Positions 33,760-39,124 of a stretch of 39,124 nucleotides of DNA are shown piece after piece. Origin of the DNA: Enterobacteriaceae bacterium UBA5654 (GTDB lineage Bacteria; Pseudomonadota; Gammaproteobacteria; Enterobacterales; Enterobacteriaceae); assembly GCA_002421005.1 (NCBI GenBank), contig DIJC01000016.1:1-39124 (forward strand). The letters run 5' to 3'. The position numbers were made by a program, and so were the translations under genes. The first letter of the stretch is position 1, and the number at the start of each line of letters is the position of its first letter. The notes under the pieces are model-generated. The model saw only the letters and a list, made by a program, of their open reading frames with translations. It ran no database searches and was not told where the DNA came from.

Positions 33760-34722
33760 TTAGTACAGCTTCTTAGCCGTATCCAGCCAGTCACCCTTGA
33801 ACGGACGCTTCATACTCTCGATAGCGTCGATGATATCGTGGTGAACCAGTTGTTCGTTCTGAATACCGACGCAGCGACCGCCGTGGCCTGCAAGCAGCAG
33901 GTCGATAGCGTACGCGCCCATGCGCGAAGCAAGAATACGGTCATAAGGCACCGGTGAACCGCCGCGCTGGATGTGGCCCAGAACGGTAGCGCGCGTTTCA
34001 CGGCCGGTTTCTTTTTCGATGTAGTCTGCCAGTTCGTGGATATCACACATATGTTCCGTGATCGCGACGATGGCGTGTTTTTTACCTTTGGCGATACCGG
34101 CTTTGATTTCGGTAACCAGATCGTCACGGCTGAATTCCACTTCCGGCACCATCACAAACTCACAGCCACCGGCAATCGCCGCAGCCAGGGTCAGATCGCC
34201 ACAGTAGCGGCCCATCACTTCGACGATGGAAATACGCTGGTGAGAAGAGGAGGTGTCGCGCAGGCGGTCGATAGCTTCAACCACAGTGCCCAGCGCAGTA
34301 AAGTAACCGATGGTGTAATCGGTCCCTTTGATATCGTTATCAATGGTGCCCGGCAGGCCGATGCACGGGAAGCCCATTTCAGTCAGGCGTTTTGCGCCCA
34401 TGTAGGAGCCGTCGCCGCCGATAACAACCAGCGCATCAATACCGCGTTTTTTCATGTTTTCGATAGCCACGGCACGGATGTGTTCTTCACGGAATTCCGG
34501 GAAGCGCGCGGAGCCGAGGAAAGTACCGCCACGGTTGATCATGTCGGAAACGCTGTAGCGGTCGAGCTGGATCATACGATCTTCATACAGCCCCAGATAA
34601 CCGTCATACACGCCCATCACTTCCAGACCTTCCGTCAATGCTGCACGGACAACGCCACGAATAGCAGCGTTCATGCCCGGCGCATCGCCGCCACTTGTCA
34701 ACACACCGATTTTCTTAATCAT
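33760..34722 (-). CDS. pfkA: 6-phosphofructokinase isozyme I
   Basis: Main ATP-dependent phosphofructokinase of glycolysis, allosterically activated by ADP and inhibited by PEP. The product is 320 residues, as in E. coli. ATP site: GGDAPG (11-16) and GGDGS (102-106). The catalytic Asp is D128 counting Met, in PGTIDND. The fructose-6-phosphate site includes MGRYCGD and the C-terminal RGGSPVPYDR region. I chose the ATG at 34722 (MIKKIGVLTSGGD), preceded by AGAGGTAGTC; a longer start upstream is unsupported. It follows fieF on the same strand at 196 bp, and converges with rraA. Confidence 0.98.
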   Translation of the reverse strand: MIKKIGVLTSGGDAPGMNAAIRGVVRAALTEGLEVMGVYDGYLGLYEDRMIQLDRYSVSDMINRGGTFLGSARFPEFREEHIRAVAIENMKKRGIDALVVIGGDGSYMGAKRLTEMGFPCIGLPGTIDNDIKGTDYTIGYFTALGTVVEAIDRLRDTSSSHQRISIVEVMGRYCGDLTLAAAIAGGCEFVMVPEVEFSRDDLVTEIKAGIAKGKKHAIVAITEHMCDIHELADYIEKETGRETRATVLGHIQRGGSPVPYDRILASRMGAYAIDLLLAGHGGRCVGIQNEQLVHHDIIDAIESMKRPFKGDWLDTAKKLY

Positions 34723-34918
34723 GACTACCTCTGAACTTAGAATTGCAAAATGAAATCTGATGCCGGAAACGGACTTAGGCTCACCCAAAGTACGTAACGA
34801 ATACTGCCGATAGTATATCAATACCTTGCTGCTGAATTGATTCAGGTCAGGCCAAATGGCGCTAATTTATACAAAAAATGCCGATCCAGCCCACACTTTT
34901 ACAAAGAAAAAATTCCAC

Positions 34919-35812
34919 TCAAAGTCTTTGTTGTTCCTGAGGTACTACCGAGCACGGATCCTGGTGAATAATGACGTCCGATCCCGGAAAACGAAGTAAA
35001 AGAGCCTGCTCAACCTGTTCGGCGACCAGATGGGCCTGAACCAGTGGCAGATTGTCGTCCATTTCTAAATGAATCTGAATAAAGCGGGTCGGCCCTGACT
35101 GCCGCGTTCGTAGGTCATGAGCGCCACTCACGCCCGGCCAGGCGGTGACGGTATTAATTATTTCCTGCCGCTCTGCATCAGGGAGTGCGCGATCCAGCAG
35201 AGCCTGCACTGCTTCATACCCCATACGTAACGCGCTGTACAGAATATAAACACCAATCCCCAGCGCAAACAGCGCATCCGCCCAATGCCAGCCATACCAT
35301 GACAGACCAAGAGCAATGAGAATGGTTCCGTTCATCATAACATCAGACTGATAATGAAGCATATCGGCGCGCACGGCCTGGCTATGGGTTTTTCGCACCA
35401 CCCAGCGCTGAAATGTGACCAGAATCAACGTGCTGACCAGCGCGATAAGCGTCACGACGACCCCCACGCCGGGCGCGCTCATCGGTTGTGGGCTGGCGAG
35501 ATGCTGAATGCCGGTGAGAAAGAGAAACAGCGCCGAACCGGAGATAAACATACTCTGCGCCAGCGCCGCCAGCGACTCCGCCTTACCATGACCAAAGGTA
35601 TGCTCGTCATCGGCAGGTTGAAGGGAGTACCGCACCACCCACAGGTTAGTCAGCGAAGCGGCAATATCGACCAGAGAATCGACCAGCGCAGCAAGAATAC
35701 TGACCGAGCCGGTGTACCACCACGCAAGAATTTTGATAATTAATAAACAGGACGCCATTACCGTAGCAGCAATGGCGGCGCGGCTAACCAGCTGCCCATA
35801 GGATTGATTCAT
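34919..35812 (-). CDS. fieF: Ferrous-iron and zinc efflux pump, cation diffusion facilitator
   Basis: Inner-membrane proton antiporter (YiiP) exporting Zn2+/Fe2+. The product is 297 residues against 300 in E. coli. It has six membrane helices; the transport-site residues D45 and D49 (ALVDSLVD) and H153 and D157 (LHYQSD) are all present. The cytoplasmic C-terminal domain with HDLRTRQSG and IHLEMDD binds regulatory zinc. The ATG at 35812 has AGGAGA upstream. A TATACT -10 at 35838-35843 is a possible promoter. The 431 bp up to the CpxQ terminator is much longer than I recall for E. coli. Confidence 0.97.
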   Translation of the reverse strand: MNQSYGQLVSRAAIAATVMASCLLIIKILAWWYTGSVSILAALVDSLVDIAASLTNLWVVRYSLQPADDEHTFGHGKAESLAALAQSMFISGSALFLFLTGIQHLASPQPMSAPGVGVVVTLIALVSTLILVTFQRWVVRKTHSQAVRADMLHYQSDVMMNGTILIALGLSWYGWHWADALFALGIGVYILYSALRMGYEAVQALLDRALPDAERQEIINTVTAWPGVSGAHDLRTRQSGPTRFIQIHLEMDDNLPLVQAHLVAEQVEQALLLRFPGSDVIIHQDPCSVVPQEQQRL

Positions 35813-35888
35813 AGATTCTCCTGCGTTATCCCCGCCTAGTATAACGTAGGTCGCGGGCAGGAAGAAAAGGTAGCGGGTACTGCGTTAT

Positions 35889-36026
35889 TTAAGAATATTT
35901 GCGGGCGAAGTCTTCATCAGACACACAGAGCAGTAGGATAAATTCAATAAACACGGCAAAAAATCATATTAGCCATGAATCATCCCCCTGGAGCCATAAA
36001 AACTCATCTAAATTAATAAGATACAT
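35889..36026 (-). CDS. Candidate small reading frame in the fieF leader, interrupted by TGA
   Basis: From the ATG at 36026, with a strong GGAGG (36033-36037) 6 bp before it, the frame encodes a 20-residue peptide (MYLINLDEFLWLQGDDSWLI) and meets TGA at 35964. The same frame then runs 24 more codons to TAA at 35889 and encodes a hydrophobic segment (FFAVFIEFILLLCV) and charged tail. A second ATG at 35976 with AGGGGG upstream would enter that hydrophobic frame if one T of the TTTTTT run were skipped. I do not recognise either peptide. It may be a leader peptide, a frameshifted small membrane protein, or chance. Confidence 0.25.
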
Positions 36027-36095
36027 TTACATCCTCCCTGGTTTATCGTCCTGAATGCAACGGAGAGTTGAGGGATAGCGCGGACCCTGGAGAAA

Positions 36096-36206
36096 ATGCG
36101 ATTAACGCGGGGCAGTTTATGTCGATTGACCAGCGGCAAAGCGCGTGAACGCTCTCCAGCCCGGCAGGGATATGGTCAACGCTTAGTCAATTTTGAAGAT
36201 AATTAA
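36096..36206 (+). CDS. Weak candidate 36-residue reading frame opposite the fieF leader
   Basis: ATG at 36096 with GGAG only 3 bp before it, ending TAA at 36206; an arginine-rich peptide starting MRLTRGSLCR. Spacing is poor and no similarity is recognised. It overlaps the inverted repeat TTGACCA (36126-36132) / TGGTCAA (36173-36179). The remainder of 35813-36243 shows no gene. Confidence 0.1.
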   Translation: MRLTRGSLCRLTSGKARERSPARQGYGQRLVNFEDN

Positions 36207-36243
36207 CTTGCTGTATTTTATAGGAAAATTATTTTGACCATTC

Positions 36244-36301
36244 AAAAAAAACCCCCTCATCATGAGGGGGAAGACAGGGATGGTGTCTATGGCAAGGAAA
36301 A
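36244..36301 (-). ncRNA. cpxQ: CpxQ small RNA from the cpxP 3' UTR
   Basis: Hfq-dependent RNA cut from cpxP mRNA by RNase E, which represses envelope-protein mRNAs during Cpx stress. The 58-nt minus-strand segment begins TTTTCCTTGCCATAGACACC, carries CATCCCTGTCTTCC, and ends in a hairpin CCCCCTCATGATGAGGGGG with eight T (36244-36251). This matches the CpxQ I know from Salmonella and E. coli almost base for base; only the hairpin tip differs. The stop codon of cpxP lies 24 bp upstream. The terminal hairpin is also the cpxP terminator. Confidence 0.92.
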
Positions 36302-36325
36302 ACAGGGTATGTCACTACTGGTACA

Positions 36326-36817
36326 TCAGTTACTGCGATTAAACTCTTTCAACGGGGCACTCTGCTGAAGCTGTGCAATGTCGCGCATTTGCGCTATCCG
36401 TTGTTGATGCTTTTCATTTAAAACCGCTTGCTGCTCCGGCGTTAACAGGCGAAACATCTGGTTGCGGACGCGAGCCATTTCGACCTGCCGGGCAACCTGT
36501 TCCTGCGCCATTTTTTCAGCCTGGGCGCGCACAGCGCTTTCATCAAAATTTTCTGCGGTAATCAGGCGGTGCATTGCCTCGATTTCGCTAACATTAACAG
36601 GGGGCTGTTCGTGCCGGGCCTGTTGCATGAGATCGCGCATTTGCTGGCGCTGATTCTCGGTTAAACTTATGCCGTCAAACATGTGGCTCTGCTGACTGCC
36701 CCGCTGCATAAGTCCTTCGTGCGGATGCCAGTTATCGCCGGTAACGACTTCAGCAGCCTGGCTTAAAGGACTGAGTGCCAGCGTTGAGGCCATGACGGCA
36801 GCGGCAACTTTGCGCAT
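36326..36817 (-). CDS. cpxP: Periplasmic inhibitor and chaperone of the Cpx system
   Basis: Periplasmic protein that binds the CpxA sensor and lowers signalling, and escorts misfolded proteins to DegP. The product is 163 residues against 166 in E. coli: signal peptide ending SQAA (about 1-22), then a helical domain with the two LTxxQ motifs LTENQ and LTPEQ typical of the CpxP/Spy family. The C-terminus differs from E. coli (KEFNRSN). I chose the ATG at 36817 (MRKVAAAVMAS), 12 codons inside a longer frame, because it opens the signal peptide. Divergent from cpxRA, with a perfect CpxR box between; its 3' UTR yields CpxQ. Confidence 0.95.
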   Translation of the reverse strand: MRKVAAAVMASTLALSPLSQAAEVVTGDNWHPHEGLMQRGSQQSHMFDGISLTENQRQQMRDLMQQARHEQPPVNVSEIEAMHRLITAENFDESAVRAQAEKMAQEQVARQVEMARVRNQMFRLLTPEQQAVLNEKHQQRIAQMRDIAQLQQSAPLKEFNRSN

Positions 36818-36897
36818 CACTTGCTCCCAAAAAACTTTGTTTCGCGATTCCACGAGAGACAGTCTACGATTCAGGCTGCAAACTAGCGTCAGGCGGT

Positions 36898-36912
36898 GTA
36901 AAACAACGTAAA
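36898..36912. promoter_or_regulatory. CpxR box between cpxP and cpxR
   Basis: GTAAA-N5-GTAAA (36898-36912) is a perfect match to the CpxR consensus. Its place in the divergent region fits activation of cpxP and autoregulation of cpxRA. Confidence 0.9.
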
Positions 36913-36967
36913 GTCATGGATTAGCGCGCTTCGATGACGTAATTTCTGCCTCGGAGGTATTTAAAAA

Positions 36968-37666
36968 ATGAATAAAATCCTGTTAGTTGATGATGATCGG
37001 GAGCTCACCTCGTTACTTAAAGAGCTACTCGACATGGAAGGCTTTAACGTTTTAGTTGCTCACGATGGGGAACAGGCGCTGACGTTGATTGATGACAGCA
37101 TCGACTTGCTTTTACTCGACGTGATGATGCCGAAGAAAAACGGTATCGACACGCTTAAAGAGCTACGCCAGACACACCAGACACCCGTTATTATGCTGAC
37201 CGCGCGCGGTAGCGAACTGGATCGCGTTCTTGGCCTTGAGCTGGGCGCGGATGACTATTTACCTAAACCGTTTAACGATCGCGAACTGGTCGCGCGTATC
37301 CGCGCTATTTTGCGCCGTTCACACTGGAGTGAGCAGCAGCAAAATAGCGACACGGGTTCGCCGACGGTTGAAGTGGACGGCCTTAGCCTTAATCCGGGCC
37401 GTCAGGAAGCCAGTTTCGACGGTGAAACGCTGGAACTGACCGGCACCGAGTTCACCCTGCTGTATCTGCTGGCGCAGCATCTCGGTCAGGTGGTTTCTCG
37501 CGAACATCTTAGCCAGGAAGTGCTGGGTAAACGTCTGACGCCGTTCGATCGCGCTATCGATATGCATATCTCCAATCTGCGGCGCAAGCTGCCGGAGCGG
37601 AAAGACGGCCACCCGTGGTTTAAAACCCTGCGCGGGCGTGGCTATCTGATGGTTTCCGCTTCATGA
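36968..37666 (+). CDS. cpxR: Envelope-stress response regulator CpxR
   Basis: OmpR-family regulator of envelope-stress genes. The product is 232 residues, as in E. coli. The receiver domain has the acidic pair D8/D9 region (LVDDD), phospho-acceptor D51 (LLLLDVMMP), T in MLTARG and K in LPKPF. The C-terminal winged helix spans about 130-230 with RAIDMHISNLRRKL. The ATG at 36968 follows GGAGG. It overlaps cpxA by the 4 bases ATGA (37663-37666), so the two are translationally coupled. Confidence 0.98.
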   Translation: MNKILLVDDDRELTSLLKELLDMEGFNVLVAHDGEQALTLIDDSIDLLLLDVMMPKKNGIDTLKELRQTHQTPVIMLTARGSELDRVLGLELGADDYLPKPFNDRELVARIRAILRRSHWSEQQQNSDTGSPTVEVDGLSLNPGRQEASFDGETLELTGTEFTLLYLLAQHLGQVVSREHLSQEVLGKRLTPFDRAIDMHISNLRRKLPERKDGHPWFKTLRGRGYLMVSAS

Positions 37667-39039
37667 TTGGAAGCCTGACCGCCAGGATCTTTGCCATTTT
37701 CTGGCTCACGCTGGCACTGGTACTGATGCTGGTGCTCATGCTGCCCAAGCTCGATTCGCGCCAGATGACCGAACTACTGGAAAGCGAGCAGCGCCAGGGC
37801 GTGATGATTGAACAGCATGTTGAAGCTGAACTTGCCACCGATCCGCCAAATGATTTGATGTGGTGGCGTCGGCTGTTTCGCGCTATCGACAAATGGGCTC
37901 CACCGGGGCAGCGTCTGGTACTCGTGACCAGCGAAGGGCGAGTGATTGGCGCAGAACGCAGCGAAATGCAGATCATTCGTAACTTTATCGGCCAGTCTGA
38001 TGATGCCGATCAGCCGCAAAAGAAAAAATACGGTCGGGTCGAGATGGTCGGGCCGTTTTCGATTCGCGATGGTGAAGACAACTATCAGCTTTACCTGATC
38101 CGCCCCGCCAGCAGTTCACAGTCCGACTTTATCAACCTGTTGTTTGACCGCCCGCTTTTGCTGTTAATCGTCACCATGCTGGTGAGCGCACCGCTGCTGT
38201 TGTGGCTGGCGTGGAGCCTGGCACGCCCGGCACGTAAGTTAAAAAACGCGGCGGACGAGGTGGCGCAGGGCAACCTGCGGCAACATCCTGAACTGGAAGC
38301 CGGACCGCAGGAGTTCCAGGCGGCGGGAGCCAGTTTTAACCAGATGGTGACGGCGCTGGAGCGGATGATGACCAGCCAGCAGCGCCTGCTGTCGGACATC
38401 TCCCATGAGCTACGCACGCCCCTGACTCGTCTTCAGCTCGGCACCGCCCTGCTGCGTCGCCGCAGCGGTGAAAGCAAAGAACTGGAGCGCATTGAAACCG
38501 AAGCGCACCGGCTGGACAGCATGATTAACGATCTGCTGGTGATGTCGCGCAATCAGCAAAAGAACGCGCTGGTCAGCCAGACGATGAAGGCCAATCAACT
38601 GTGGGGAGACGTGCTGGATAACGCGGCCTTTGAAGCAGAGCAGATGGGCAAATCCTTCACGATTGAATATCCGCCAGGCCCGTGGCCGTTGTACGGCAAC
38701 CCCAGCGCGCTGGAAAGTGCGCTGGAGAATATTGTCCGCAACGCGCTGCGCTATTCGCATACCAAAATATCGGTCGGTTTTGCGGTGGACAAAGAAGGGA
38801 TCACCGTCACCGTAGATGATGACGGTCCGGGCGTGAGCCCTGAAGATCGCGAGCAGATTTTCCGCCCGTTCTACCGTACTGATGAAGCCCGCGACCGCGA
38901 ATCCGGCGGCACCGGGCTTGGGCTGGCGATTGTTGAAACGGCAATCCAGCAGCATCGCGGCTGGGTGAAGGCGGAAGACAGCCCGCTCGGTGGCCTGCGG
39001 CTGGTGATTTGGCTACCGCTGTACAGTAAGAGGTCGTGA
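37663..39039 (+). CDS. cpxA: Envelope-stress sensor histidine kinase CpxA
   Basis: Membrane sensor that phosphorylates CpxR, and dephosphorylates it when unstressed. The product is 458 residues against 457 in E. coli. It has a first membrane helix at about 8-29, a periplasmic sensor domain at about 30-163, a second helix at about 164-186, and a HAMP linker (ARPARKLKNAADEVAQGN). The phospho-acceptor is H248 in SDISHELRTPLTR, and the ATPase domain has the N box (NIVRNALRYS), DDDGPGV and GGTGLGLAI. Second gene of cpxRA. GC-rich repeats follow the stop. Confidence 0.98.
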   Translation: MIGSLTARIFAIFWLTLALVLMLVLMLPKLDSRQMTELLESEQRQGVMIEQHVEAELATDPPNDLMWWRRLFRAIDKWAPPGQRLVLVTSEGRVIGAERSEMQIIRNFIGQSDDADQPQKKKYGRVEMVGPFSIRDGEDNYQLYLIRPASSSQSDFINLLFDRPLLLLIVTMLVSAPLLLWLAWSLARPARKLKNAADEVAQGNLRQHPELEAGPQEFQAAGASFNQMVTALERMMTSQQRLLSDISHELRTPLTRLQLGTALLRRRSGESKELERIETEAHRLDSMINDLLVMSRNQQKNALVSQTMKANQLWGDVLDNAAFEAEQMGKSFTIEYPPGPWPLYGNPSALESALENIVRNALRYSHTKISVGFAVDKEGITVTVDDDGPGVSPEDREQIFRPFYRTDEARDRESGGTGLGLAIVETAIQQHRGWVKAEDSPLGGLRLVIWLPLYSKRS

Positions 39040-39049
39040 TTTTGGTCCA

Positions 39050-39109
39050 GGGAGAGGGCGGGAGTCGTACTTTCCCCCTCTCCCTAACCCTCTCCCTCAA
39101 GGGAGAGGG
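39050..39109. repeat. Cluster of GGGAGAGGG / CCCTCTCCC inverted repeats after cpxA
   Basis: Four copies of the 9-mer occur: GGGAGAGGG at 39050-39058, CCCTCTCCC at 39076-39084 and 39088-39096, and GGGAGAGGG at 39101-39109. They form two adjacent hairpins, the second with a 4-nt loop. The same arms occur after ppc (15290-15316). It looks like a dispersed intergenic palindrome family; it may also end cpxRA transcripts. The window ends 15 bp later. Confidence 0.65.
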
Positions 39110-39124
39110 GACTGGCCCGGCGTC

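Noticed and set aside
33973..34734. 253-codon open frame on the plus strand opposite pfkA
   Set aside because: It is antisense to a highly conserved gene, its composition (His/Phe/Arg-rich) reflects pfkA codon usage, and no start site or known fold is seen.
1..39124. Insertion sequence, prophage, CRISPR, defence or secretion system
   Set aside because: No transposase, integrase, terminal inverted repeats with target duplication, regularly spaced repeats or defence-type genes were found in either strand.

Overview
The window is ordinary chromosomal backbone of a gamma-proteobacterium in the Enterobacteriaceae. Nearly every protein has the length and diagnostic residues of its Escherichia coli / Salmonella / Enterobacter orthologue, and the order follows the E. 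coli 88-90 min region read backwards. A TogT-like transporter and a KdgM-family porin, a plant-sugar uptake pair, lie between metJ and rpmE. Together with the GC-rich codon use this suggests an Enterobacter / Lelliottia / Leclercia / Kosakonia-type organism; the genus is inferred, not proven.

Layout. 1-87: an rRNA operon P1 promoter firing out of the left edge. 88-5191: murI and btuB (overlapping, under a cobalamin riboswitch), trmA, yijD and fabR. 5390-7899: sthA, oxyR and the divergent small RNA OxyS. 7922-12384: arginine genes argCBH and divergent argE around two ARG boxes. 12628-17153: ppc, then eptC, which carries an in-frame amber codon at position 10. 17192-22547: methionine cluster metF, metL, metB and the repressor metJ, with two arrays of met boxes. 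22667-24956: the kdgM-togT pair. 25292-33661: rpmE, priA, cytR, ftsN, hslVU, menA and rraA. 33760-39039: pfkA, fieF, cpxP with its 3' UTR small RNA CpxQ, and cpxRA. The window ends in a GC-rich repeat.

How the parts work together. MetJ represses metB, metL and metF from the two arrays, and a further pair of met-box-like sequences lies in the btuB promoter region, which would link B12 uptake to methionine control. ArgR acts between argC and argE. OxyR controls OxyS across their shared intergenic region. CpxRA controls cpxP through a perfect CpxR box; cpxP encodes both a periplasmic inhibitor and CpxQ. HslVU is driven by a heat-shock promoter that overlaps the ftsN stop codon.

The departures from the standard arrangement are the amber codon in eptC, the direct rraA-pfkA junction (the E. 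coli block with tpiA, glpFKX, fpr, sbp and zapB is absent), the kdgM-togT cassette with an unannotated 43-residue membrane peptide candidate upstream, and an unusually long leader of fieF holding small reading frames. I saw no phage, insertion sequence, CRISPR array or defence system. I did not find a clear new multi-gene system; the candidates are small genes and regulatory sites.
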